From: Balneola sp.
GTDB lineage: Bacteria; Bacteroidota; Rhodothermia; Balneolales; Balneolaceae
Direction: 5' to 3'
Assembly (NCBI GenBank): GCA_017640785.1
Contig: JAEPPZ010000003.1
Coordinates: 177,998 to 241,997 of the forward strand
Length of the DNA: 64,000 nt
In this document: in pieces, positions 1 to 7,663 of the stretch
Numbering within the stretch: position 1 is the first letter of the stretch
Layout: the number at the start of each line of letters is the position of its first letter
The notes under the pieces: model-generated
What the model was told of the DNA's origin: nothing
Database searches by the model: none
Seen by the model: only the letters and a program-made list of their open reading frames with translations
Translations under genes and position numbers: made by a program

Positions 1-2
1 TG

Positions 3-215
3 GTGCAAGCTGGTGTAAAATTCCAAAAGAAAATGGACTGGGATCATATCATAGCAGAGGATTCTCTGATAACCAACCCTCCCGTCTTGCTCAAAGAACT
101 CCGGTCTGTGCTTGGGTATCTTGCGCTTGGCAATCAGGAACGTTTTTTAAAGATCGGAAAAAGCATCTTTACACAAGTTTTTGAACACTTATCTACCGGG
201 GATCAGAAGAACTAA
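3..215 (+). CDS. C-terminal end of an unidentified protein (partial)
   Basis: This frame is open from the window edge and stops at 213-215. The first codon in frame is GTG at 3, but nothing resembling a start region is visible, so I read it as the last ~70 residues of a gene that begins before the window. The tail is hydrophilic and probably helical (LLKELRSVLGYLALG followed by KIGKSIFTQVFEHL). It has no signal peptide, membrane segment or motif that I recognise. The next gene starts 4 bases downstream, which suggests cotranscription. I cannot assign a function. Confidence 0.45.
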   Translation: MQAGVKFQKKMDWDHIIAEDSLITNPPVLLKELRSVLGYLALGNQERFLKIGKSIFTQVFEHLSTGDQKN

Positions 216-219
216 ATTT

Positions 220-691
220 ATGAAAAAAATCTTTTCTCCTTTTTTAATTGCTTTCTTATTTAGCAGTTTTTTAATGTCACAGTCTCTTTATTTAGATAAA
301 GAACGATTTGCTCTTGCCATAACACCTTCGTTTTCTTTTGCTGAAAACGTTTCAATTCTTTCAATAGGAACTTCTTTTTCATTGAATAAGAAATTAGATA
401 TTTCATTTCAGTGCATCCAGTTTTGGGGCCGGACTTACTTTTGCTTATAAAGAAGAACAACCGAATACATTTAGTACAATTCCTTTATTCGGAGTTTCTT
501 TCATTCCTTTTAGCCAGGTTGCCGGAAGCAGGAATACATATGTTTCAGATGAAAAATTTTTTCTCTTTCAGTTTGGCGTCGGGATATATTCAAACGTCCT
601 CAATCAAAGCAAATTTGTTATAAATCCTACCGTTTCTTTAGATACTTCCTCAAACTTTGGAGCCTCCTTATCAGCTTCGTTAATATTTTAA
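220..691 (+). pseudogene. Small outer-membrane barrel-like protein gene interrupted by a frameshift
   Basis: ATG at 220 opens a protein with a clear signal peptide (MKKIFSPFLIAFLFSSFLMSQS) followed by alternating beta-strand-like sequence (ALAITPSFSF, ILSIGTSFSLNKKLDISF). That frame becomes implausible near 409-413 and stops at 450. The next frame takes over at 413 with equally convincing strands (ASSFGAGLTFAYKEE, FGVSFIPF, LFQFGVGIYSNVL) and ends at 689-691 in GASLSASLIF, a typical barrel terminus with a final Phe. A single indel near 405-413 therefore splits a ~157-residue outer-membrane beta-barrel protein. I cannot tell whether this is a natural mutation, a phase-variable site or a sequencing error. 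There is no long homopolymer at the junction. Function unknown. Confidence 0.65.
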
Positions 692-721
692 ACTACTGAT
701 GATCCCACTTTTCAATTTTAT

Positions 722-785
722 TTAGATTTATTCTACATAAAGGTTGAGGACGTTCGAAAAAGTCCTTAACTTAGATTCGTTCTAA
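722..785. promoter_or_regulatory. Paired candidate operator motifs upstream of the metal-uptake cluster
   Basis: Two related 15-base motifs lie 49 bases apart (start to start) in the leader of the DUF4856 operon: TTAGATTTATTCTAC at 722-736 and TTAGATTCGTTCTAA at 771-785. The second is an inverted repeat with TTAGA and TCTAA arms and a 5-base spacer, and both are followed by an ATAAA run. Placement and symmetry suggest a repressor site. The downstream genes look iron-related and a DtxR-type regulator is encoded at 11432-12088, so a metal-dependent regulator is my inference. It is not demonstrated. Confidence 0.45.
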
Positions 786-819
786 ATAAAATCTACAACT
801 ACTATTCTTCAAAAAAACG

Positions 820-2037
820 ATGAATCTATCAAAAAGTCTGCTGATCATTGCAGCATTTATTTTCACCATTTCTTGCGATACTAATAATACTAACGACGAG
901 ATCGCTACCCCTGAAACTTATGAATTTACCCGAAATGGAGAATCCACAGTTTCATTTTCAGGTCAAACTACACGTATAAAAATGTCAGGTGAATTAACTT
1001 CAGCCATGACAGATTTCGATAACACTACCAAAGAACTATTATTGGAGATGTTTAGAAATCAAACAGAAAATGGTGCTGATGCTAATCCATTTTCAGAAGC
1101 TGAATTAAACGCTGCCACAAAAAATATTAAAAGCAAAGTAGCTGCTTCAACAGACTTCTTTTCTACTAATACAGCTGTTAGTTCGGAAATTAAAACTCAG
1201 TTCGAAACATGGTTAACTGCTCAGGTTGATGAAGTATTTCCGAATGAAAATATTCAAGCTCAACCGGGTGTTGCCGGACAAATCGCTGACGGTTCATCTA
1301 CACGTTATGTAAGTGCCAAAGGATTTGAATACAATCAATTGGTAGCAAAAAGCCTGATTGGTGCACTTATGACTGATCAAATTCTTAATAATTATGTTAG
1401 CACCTCGGTTCTGGATGCAGGAACTAATATTGAAGACAACAACAATGGAATAACAGCCGAAGGTAAAACCTACACTAATATGGAGCATAAGTGGGATGAA
1501 GCTTTCGGATACCTGTATGGAAACTCTTCAAACACAGCAAACCCTAATTTAACAATTGGACAGGACGACAGTTTTTTAAATAAGTATTTAGGAAGAGTAG
1601 AAGGCGATGACGATTTCGCCGGTATTGCTCAGGATATTTTTGATGCTTTTGCATTAGGACGAGCGGCTATTGTTGAAGGAGATTATGAACTTAGAGACGA
1701 ACAAGCTGAAATATTAAGAGCTCAGATCTCGGCAATCATCGGTGTCAGAGCTGTTTATTATCTACAATCAGGAAAAACAGTACTAGAACAAGCTAATCCT
1801 GACTTTGGCACTGCTTTTCACGATCTTTCAGAAGCTTATGGTTTTGTATACAGTTTACAATTTACCAGACAGCCGGGAACGGGTCAGCCATATTTCACGA
1901 AAGCTGAAGTTGATGGTTTTATCTCCTTGCTGGAAGCCGGAAATGGTTTATGGGATGTAACTCCTCAAACTCTTCAAGATATTTCTGTTGACATAGCCTC
2001 AAAATTCAATTTCACAATTGAAGAAGCTTCAAACTAA
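820..2037 (+). CDS. DUF4856 family lipoprotein
   Basis: 405 residues. A lipoprotein signal (FTISC) places the lipidated Cys at residue 19, so it should be anchored in the outer or inner membrane facing the periplasm or surface. The rest is soluble, acidic and mostly helical. The YEFTRNGESTVSFSGQTTR segment after the linker matches what I know of DUF4856, a Bacteroidota family commonly found beside imelysin genes. Here it is the first gene of a cluster with imelysin, a gamma-carboxylase homologue and a TonB-dependent receptor. That context suggests a role in capture of iron or another metal or cofactor. The molecular function is unknown. The ATG at 820 has no obvious Shine-Dalgarno, only an A-rich leader as is usual in this group. 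Confidence 0.75.
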   Translation: MNLSKSLLIIAAFIFTISCDTNNTNDEIATPETYEFTRNGESTVSFSGQTTRIKMSGELTSAMTDFDNTTKELLLEMFRNQTENGADANPFSEAELNAATKNIKSKVAASTDFFSTNTAVSSEIKTQFETWLTAQVDEVFPNENIQAQPGVAGQIADGSSTRYVSAKGFEYNQLVAKSLIGALMTDQILNNYVSTSVLDAGTNIEDNNNGITAEGKTYTNMEHKWDEAFGYLYGNSSNTANPNLTIGQDDSFLNKYLGRVEGDDDFAGIAQDIFDAFALGRAAIVEGDYELRDEQAEILRAQISAIIGVRAVYYLQSGKTVLEQANPDFGTAFHDLSEAYGFVYSLQFTRQPGTGQPYFTKAEVDGFISLLEAGNGLWDVTPQTLQDISVDIASKFNFTIEEASN

Positions 2038-2051
2038 ATTTTAAGGACAAA

Positions 2052-2088
2052 GCTGCTAATACAATTATTAGCGGCTTTTTATTTTTTT
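2052..2088 (+). terminator. Terminator-like hairpin abutting the imelysin start codon
   Basis: GCTGCTAATA and TATTAGCGGC form a 10-base-pair stem (with one G-U pair) around a short loop, followed directly by a T-rich tract (TTTTTATTTTTTT) that ends at the ATG of the imelysin gene at 2089. It looks like an intrinsic terminator placed inside the operon. It may attenuate expression of imelysin, the carboxylase homologue and the receptor relative to the DUF4856 protein. Confidence 0.6.
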
Positions 2089-3201
2089 ATGAAACGTTAT
2101 ATCCTTCTTTTTTTATCAGTTTCTCTTCTAATTTTAAGTTGTACAGAAACGAATCCATCCGGACCTGATCCTGATGATTTTGATCGAAAAGCAATACTTG
2201 AAAACTGGGCTGATAATATCATTATTCCTGCTTTAACTGACTTCTCAGAAAAGACAGAATCCCTCAAAACTGCCGGTAATAATTTTGCAGAAAATCCCAA
2301 TCAACAAGCTTTAGAATCTCTTCGTGATCAATGGAAAGCCGGATACCTTGCTTTACAACATGTATCCATGTTTGAGACGTCTAAAACAATGGAAATTCGT
2401 TTCCGAAACAATCTCAACATTTACCCGGTCGATACTGCAGAAGTAAAAGAAAACATCAATCAGGGCAACTACAACCTGAAATTACCTTCTGAGATTGATC
2501 AACAGGGTTTTCCAACTCTTGATTATTTACTTTATGGACTGGCCGGCAACAATGCTGAAATACTCTCTTTTTATAACTCCGGAGAAAACTCTTCTGATTA
2601 CCGAAATTATGTAGTGGATTTGGTAACCAGAATAGACTCGCTTACCGATATAGTATTAAATGATTGGAACTCAGGATTCAGAGATGAATTTGTAAATAAC
2701 TCAGGTAACGGAGCCAATTCCTCTATCGACATGATGGTGAATGACTTTATCTTTTACTACGAAAAGAATCTGCGCGCAGGTAAGATCGGAATTCCAGCCG
2801 GTGTTTTTTCCGGAACCCCACTTCCTCAAAATGTAGAAGGCTTTTATAGCAAAGAATTCTCGAAAGAACTATTTCTGGAGTCGTTAACTGCCACTCAGAA
2901 CTTCTTTAACGGAAAACATTTTAATTCAGAAACTACTGGATTAAGTCTAAGTGATTATCTGGATTTTCTGAATACCATAAAAAATGGCACTGACCTGACT
3001 CAGCTTATCAATCAACAATTCGAAGAAAGTAGAGCAAAAGCTCAAAATCTGAATTCCAGTTTTGCTGATCAGGTTGAGATAAACAATTCTTTAATGCTGC
3101 AAACATACGATGAGCTCCAAAAAAACGTCATTCTCCTGAAAGTAGATATGCTTCAGGCATTAAATATTAATGTAGACTATGTGGATGCTGACGGTGATTG
3201 A
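2089..3201 (+). CDS. Imelysin-family (EfeO/IrpA-like) lipoprotein
   Basis: 370 residues with a lipobox (LILSC, Cys18). The body is an all-helical imelysin-type fold. The segment at 140-150 (GFPTLDYLLYG) is the Bacteroidota variant of the imelysin GxHxxE region: the His position is Pro and the Glu position is Asp, so the classic metal-binding motif is altered. Imelysin-like proteins are iron-regulated periplasmic or surface proteins implicated in iron uptake. It sits second in the cluster, 51 bases after the DUF4856 gene with a terminator-like hairpin between, and only 3 bases before the carboxylase homologue. I infer a substrate-capture partner for the downstream TonB-dependent receptor. The metal or ligand is unknown. 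Confidence 0.85.
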   Translation: MKRYILLFLSVSLLILSCTETNPSGPDPDDFDRKAILENWADNIIIPALTDFSEKTESLKTAGNNFAENPNQQALESLRDQWKAGYLALQHVSMFETSKTMEIRFRNNLNIYPVDTAEVKENINQGNYNLKLPSEIDQQGFPTLDYLLYGLAGNNAEILSFYNSGENSSDYRNYVVDLVTRIDSLTDIVLNDWNSGFRDEFVNNSGNGANSSIDMMVNDFIFYYEKNLRAGKIGIPAGVFSGTPLPQNVEGFYSKEFSKELFLESLTATQNFFNGKHFNSETTGLSLSDYLDFLNTIKNGTDLTQLINQQFEESRAKAQNLNSSFADQVEINNSLMLQTYDELQKNVILLKVDMLQALNINVDYVDADGD

Positions 3202-3204
3202 TCT

Positions 3205-4575
3205 TTGAGTACAACTTCAATTAGCACATATCTTAATTCCTACTCGAAAGCCGCTCCACTAGCGGTTTTTCGTGTTTTTTTCGGTTTGTTAATGCTCATA
3301 AGCATTGTACGGTTTGCGGTAAACGGCTGGATACAAAAACTATATATAGAGCCGGATTTCTTCTTTTCCTATTATGGATTTGATTGGGTTCAACCGCCCG
3401 GCGAATGGACCTATCTGATTTTTGCTGTTTGCGGGCTTTCTGCCATTTTTATTTCACTGGGTTTCAAGTACAGATTTGCTATCATTACTTTTTTCCTCAG
3501 TTTTACTTTTATAGAACTGATGGACAAAACCACCTATCTGAATCACTATTATTTCATCAGCATTCTAAGTTTTTTGATGATATTTCTGCCGGCAAATTCT
3601 TACTTCTCTGTTGATGCAGCCAGAAACCCAAAACTTAAAGCTGAATTTATTCCAAGCTGGACAATCGACGCTATTAAACTGCTTCTTTTTATTGTTTACT
3701 TCTATGCAGGACTAGCAAAACTAAATTCCGATTGGCTTTTTCAGGCAATGCCTTTAAAGATCTGGCTTCCAGCAAAATATTCCATTCCATTACTCGGCGA
3801 TCTGTTGCAACAATCCTGGGTGCATTTTGCTTTTGCATGGGGAGGCGCTCTTTATGATCTGTCTATCCCTTTTTTACTTCTGATCAAACGAACCAGAACC
3901 TTCGCTTTTGTACTTGTCGTTATCTTTCACATTCTAACCCGGATTTTATTTCCAATTGGAATGTTTCCTTACATCATGATCATAAGCGCTTTGATCTTTT
4001 TTGATTCCGGATTACATACCCGAATTCTTGATAGCATTTCCACAATCTTCAAAATAAATTTAGATGCTTTTAACAACTCAGAGCGATATTCATTTGAGAG
4101 CCCAATATCAAAGAAATTTAGTCTTAGTATTGTAGGGGTGTTCTTCCTTTTTCAACTTTTATTTCCATTTAGATATTTACTGTATCCCGGAGAATTGTTC
4201 TGGACTGAAGAGGGTTACAGATTCTCATGGCGAGTAATGCTTATTGAAAAAGCAGGATATGCAAATTTCAAAGTTGTAGATCCGGAGACGCAGAAAAGAT
4301 TTTACGTAGATAACACCAAATTTTTGACTCGCTTTCAGGAAAAACAGATGTCAACACAGCCTGATTTCATTCTTGAATATGCTCATCATCTGGAAGAATA
4401 TTATCAGAATCATGGAATCGAAAATCCCGAAATTTATGTTGAGAGTTTTGTTGCTCTTAATGGCCGAAGAAGCGCGCCGTACATTGATCCTAAAATCGAT
4501 CTCACAACAATTAAAAGAAATTTAAAATCAAAAAAATGGATACTTCCTTTCAACGATGAGATTAAAGGACTTTAG
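3205..4575 (+). CDS. Vitamin K-dependent gamma-carboxylase homologue (HTTM domain membrane protein)
   Basis: 456 residues. About seven membrane segments in the first ~325 residues are followed by a soluble C-terminal domain. The start must be TTG at 3205: the frame shares its phase with the imelysin stop two codons upstream, and the first in-frame ATG would delete the first membrane helix. Motifs match animal gamma-glutamyl carboxylase (GGCX): NH at 113-114 (catalytic Asn-His, as in NNHSYLY) and AGLAKLNSDW with Lys172 (as in AGVKKLDADW, the active-site Lys). The C-terminal half also follows the GGCX lumenal domain (FSWRVM; ENPEIYVESFVALNGR; YIDPKIDL). Such enzymes use reduced vitamin K, CO2 and O2 to carboxylate Glu. 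Bacterial relatives may carry out only quinol epoxidation or oxidation. In this cluster a neighbouring lipoprotein would be the obvious substrate, which is my inference. Confidence 0.85.
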   Translation: MSTTSISTYLNSYSKAAPLAVFRVFFGLLMLISIVRFAVNGWIQKLYIEPDFFFSYYGFDWVQPPGEWTYLIFAVCGLSAIFISLGFKYRFAIITFFLSFTFIELMDKTTYLNHYYFISILSFLMIFLPANSYFSVDAARNPKLKAEFIPSWTIDAIKLLLFIVYFYAGLAKLNSDWLFQAMPLKIWLPAKYSIPLLGDLLQQSWVHFAFAWGGALYDLSIPFLLLIKRTRTFAFVLVVIFHILTRILFPIGMFPYIMIISALIFFDSGLHTRILDSISTIFKINLDAFNNSERYSFESPISKKFSLSIVGVFFLFQLLFPFRYLLYPGELFWTEEGYRFSWRVMLIEKAGYANFKVVDPETQKRFYVDNTKFLTRFQEKQMSTQPDFILEYAHHLEEYYQNHGIENPEIYVESFVALNGRRSAPYIDPKIDLTTIKRNLKSKKWILPFNDEIKGL

Positions 4576-7033
4576 CATATTCGTAATATTTTGCTTTATC
4601 TGTGTTCCTGCATTTAGTCAGTATTCTATTTCGGGATATATAACAGATAGCGCAACCGGTGAACCCATGTCGGAAGTGGCTATTTTTGAGGAGAATTCCG
4701 GGGAATCCTATGAACCTAATGAAAAAGGATATTTTCAGATTCAGAACCTATCCTATGGAAAATACAATTTGTTCTTTTTTGCTTTAGGATATGAGATCAC
4801 GAACAGAGTAATACAATTAGGTTCTGAGAACGAAGTCTTGAACATCAAGTTAAGCAAACTCTCGGGTGAACTTTCTGAAGTAGCTGTTGTAAACCAAAGA
4901 GAGCAGATCTTTTCTATAAAACGACTTCGTGAAGTGGAAGGAACTTCTATTTATGCCGGTAAAAAGAATGAAGTTGTTGATCTGAGCCAAATGACAGTAA
5001 ATACTTCTTCAAATAATGCGCGGCAAATTTACAGTCAGGTTTCCGGTTTAAATATTTTTGAGTCGGATGACGCCGGATTACAGCTAAATATAGGAGGACG
5101 CGGTCTGGATCCTAACAGATCCTCCAACTTCAATATCCGACAGAATGGATATGATATAAGTGCTGATGTTTTGGGTTATCCCGAAAGTTATTACACTCCT
5201 CCCGCCGAAGCGCTCGAAGAAATTCAGATCATCCGCGGAGCGGCTTCTTTACAGTACGGAACACAATTTGGTGGTTTGGTCAATTTCAGAATGAAATCTC
5301 CGGTTGAAGACAAAGTTGCTGAATTTACAACCCGTCAGTCCATTGGTTCAAATGCTCTTTTTACTTCCCATAACAGTGTGAGCGGCACTTACAAGAAACT
5401 CGGCTATCTGGGATATTACAACTATAAAAATGGAAACAGCTTTCGACCAAATTCTGAGTTTAAATCTGACAACGTCTATTTGTTAACTGAGTATGCATTG
5501 TCTGATAAAACATCCCTTAGCGCTGATTTCACCTATCTGGGATATTTGGCTCAACAACCCGGCGGGCTTACTGATGCTCAATTTTACAATGATCCTGAGT
5601 TCAGCAACCGAGAAAGAAACTGGTTTGAAGTTGACTGGAAATTAGCTTCACTAAAGCTAGATCATAGATTTACGTACCAAAGTCGTCTGAGTGTCACTGC
5701 CTTCGGATTAAATGCTTCCAGAAAATCAGTGGGTTTTCGAACAAACAGAGTTTCTCAGCAAGATGATCCCAACGAACCACGCGATCTGATCTTAGGTGAT
5801 TTCAATAACTGGGGAGTGGAAACCCGCTTTCTGCAGCGGTATAAATTAGGTAGTAAAAATGCTGTTTTTCTGATCGGTTCTAAATATTATCAATCGAAAA
5901 ATTCTTCTATTCAAGGACCAGGAACAGCATCAAGTGAAGCTGATTTTTCTTTAGCAGATGAGGAGTTTCCGAATTACCCGAGACAATCCGATTTTACCTT
6001 TCCTAATCAGAACCTTGCTTTGTTCGGTGAACATATTTTTTATGTGAGAGATAATTTTTCGATCACTCCCGGCTTTCGTTTTGAGTATATCAAAACCCAA
6101 AGTGAAGGTTCTTATAAACGGGTTAATTTCGATCTGGCGGGAAATCCTATCCAAAACCAAACCTTTGAAGAAGAGAAAATTTTTGAACGAAATTTTGTAC
6201 TGCTTGGAATCGGACTCAGTTATCAGCCTGACTTAAATACTGATCTCTACGGAAACTTTTCTCAGAACTATCGCTCAGTTACTTTTAACGATATCAGAAT
6301 CATAAACCCCAGCTTTCAGGTTGATCCGAATATTACAGATGAAAGTGGTTTTTCGTCAGATTTTGGAATCCGTGGTAAAGTTGGAAATGTTATTTCTTAC
6401 GATGTCGGCGTTTTTGGATTATTGTATGAAAACCGTTTAGGTGAGGTACTAAGGGCAGAAACCCGAACCAATGCTGATGGAGAGCAGGAAGAAACCGGTA
6501 GAATTGTCCGATTTCGTGGCAACATCGGAGAAGCTTTTATGTATGGCATGGAAAGCCTGATCGAAATCGATCTATTCTCGATTTTTAATGCAACATCAAC
6601 AAATAGAAAACTTACCATTTTTGCCAATACTGCTGTTACCCAATCCGAATATTTGGATTCCGAAATTGCAGGAATTAAGGGAAATGATGTTGAGTTTGTT
6701 CCGACTCTAAATCTTAAAACAGGCATTAATTTTGGATTTAAGAATCTGTTGGGATCCGTTCAGTACACTTATATTTCCAAACAGTTTACAGACGCATCAA
6801 ACGCCTTACAAAATGTAAGAGATAACCAAAGCGGAATTAAAGGTGAAATCCCTGCATATGATGTTCTCGATCTTTCTCTGTCATGGTCACATGAACAGTT
6901 CTCTCTGGAATCAGGAGTAAATAATATTCTAAACTCATCTTACTTTACAAGACGAGCAACCGGTTATCCCGGCCCGGGAATTATTCCTTCTCCCCCAAGA
7001 ACGTTTTATGTTACTCTTCAGATAAAAATCTGA
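4556..7033 (+). CDS. TonB-dependent outer-membrane receptor, FecA-like
   Basis: 825 residues, overlapping the preceding gene by 20 bases, so translation is probably coupled. Signal peptide to about residue 22 (VPAFSQ). Then a carboxypeptidase-regulatory-like beta domain (SISGYITDSATGEPMSEVAI, ~24-105), a plug domain (QIYSQVSGLNIFESDDAGLQ onward, with the NIGGRGLDPNRS and IQIIRGAASLQYGTQFGGLV segments) and a 22-strand-type barrel ending in PPRTFYVTLQIKI. The plug signature resembles the FecA/ferric-citrate class. It would import a metal complex in a TonB-dependent way, with the upstream lipoproteins acting as accessory binders. The exact ligand cannot be read from sequence. Confidence 0.9.
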   Translation: MRLKDFSIFVIFCFICVPAFSQYSISGYITDSATGEPMSEVAIFEENSGESYEPNEKGYFQIQNLSYGKYNLFFFALGYEITNRVIQLGSENEVLNIKLSKLSGELSEVAVVNQREQIFSIKRLREVEGTSIYAGKKNEVVDLSQMTVNTSSNNARQIYSQVSGLNIFESDDAGLQLNIGGRGLDPNRSSNFNIRQNGYDISADVLGYPESYYTPPAEALEEIQIIRGAASLQYGTQFGGLVNFRMKSPVEDKVAEFTTRQSIGSNALFTSHNSVSGTYKKLGYLGYYNYKNGNSFRPNSEFKSDNVYLLTEYALSDKTSLSADFTYLGYLAQQPGGLTDAQFYNDPEFSNRERNWFEVDWKLASLKLDHRFTYQSRLSVTAFGLNASRKSVGFRTNRVSQQDDPNEPRDLILGDFNNWGVETRFLQRYKLGSKNAVFLIGSKYYQSKNSSIQGPGTASSEADFSLADEEFPNYPRQSDFTFPNQNLALFGEHIFYVRDNFSITPGFRFEYIKTQSEGSYKRVNFDLAGNPIQNQTFEEEKIFERNFVLLGIGLSYQPDLNTDLYGNFSQNYRSVTFNDIRIINPSFQVDPNITDESGFSSDFGIRGKVGNVISYDVGVFGLLYENRLGEVLRAETRTNADGEQEETGRIVRFRGNIGEAFMYGMESLIEIDLFSIFNATSTNRKLTIFANTAVTQSEYLDSEIAGIKGNDVEFVPTLNLKTGINFGFKNLLGSVQYTYISKQFTDASNALQNVRDNQSGIKGEIPAYDVLDLSLSWSHEQFSLESGVNNILNSSYFTRRATGYPGPGIIPSPPRTFYVTLQIKI

Positions 7034-7038
7034 TGTAT

Positions 7039-7070
7039 AAAAAAAGCCCTTCGCTAACAAGGGCTTTTTT
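7039..7070. terminator. Bidirectional intrinsic terminator
   Basis: AAGCCCTT and AAGGGCTT form a perfect stem with a 7-base loop, flanked by A7 on the left and T6 on the right. It can therefore terminate the receptor operon on the plus strand and the convergent lipoprotein gene (7094-7525) on the minus strand. Confidence 0.85.
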
Positions 7071-7093
7071 AGTGGATTATTCTTTAACAAGAC

Positions 7094-7525
7094 TTAGCTT
7101 GTTTTCATGTCTTCCAGCAAGCTGTTGTAACCTCTTTTCAGGTCATCAAAACCATCTTCTATATTTGCTGTAAGACGTTCCCAATTTTCTTTGGTAGCAT
7201 CTTCAAGGTCAGCAATTTCATTATGCAGCTCATCTTTTTCTTTTTTCAGCTTATCTAATGCTTTTCTAGTTTCTTCTTCTACTTTTTCAGAATCTTCTTT
7301 GACTTCTTTGTCGATATCATCAATTTTCTCGTTGATTTCCTGAATCTCATCTTCTGCTTCCGCAATAAACTGATTCTTTTTTTCATTAAAATCATTACCT
7401 ATCGCTTTTGCAGTATTTTCGATCTGATCGCCTGCTTTTTCGGCTTCTGTTTTTGATTTTTCTGAACATGCAGCAAAAGTTAATGCTACTAATGTGATCA
7501 TTAATAAAACTCTTGAGTTCTTCAT
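7094..7525 (-). CDS. Coiled-coil lipoprotein of unknown function
   Basis: 143 residues. Lipobox LTFAAC with Cys20. After the anchor the protein is almost entirely charged heptad-like helix (EIQEINEKIDDIDKEVKE, then KLKKEKDELHNEIADLEDA) and ends in an amphipathic helix. This resembles Lpp-like or periplasmic coiled-coil spacers without being an identifiable family. It stands alone: it converges on the TonB receptor operon through a shared terminator and is divergent from the PD40 lipoprotein gene. A periplasmic structural or envelope-stress role would fit but is not shown. Confidence 0.7.
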   Translation of the reverse strand: MKNSRVLLMITLVALTFAACSEKSKTEAEKAGDQIENTAKAIGNDFNEKKNQFIAEAEDEIQEINEKIDDIDKEVKEDSEKVEEETRKALDKLKKEKDELHNEIADLEDATKENWERLTANIEDGFDDLKRGYNSLLEDMKTS

Positions 7526-7616
7526 TGTATTCTGTTAGTTAATATTGTTACTGGTTTCTATGGTCAACAACAGAAAACGTTCCGATCTTTAATATTTATA
7601 AACTTCATTTTCTATC

Positions 7617-7624
7617 TAATTTTG
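7617..7624 (+). promoter_or_regulatory. Bacteroidota-type -7 element (TAnnTTTG)
   Basis: TAATTTTG matches the TAnnTTTG -7 element of Bacteroidota sigma-ABfr promoters and lies 40 bases upstream of the ATG at 7664. No convincing TTTG -33 box is visible at the expected spacing, so this is only a candidate promoter for the PD40 lipoprotein cluster. Confidence 0.35.
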
Positions 7625-7663
7625 TGGTATTTTTGGGGCTGAAATTTTTTATCCAATTATACT

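Noticed and set aside
2139-2174. Imelysin gene as an M75 peptidase
   Set aside because: Imelysin-family membership is clear, but the GxHxxE motif is altered and peptidase activity is not supported for this family.
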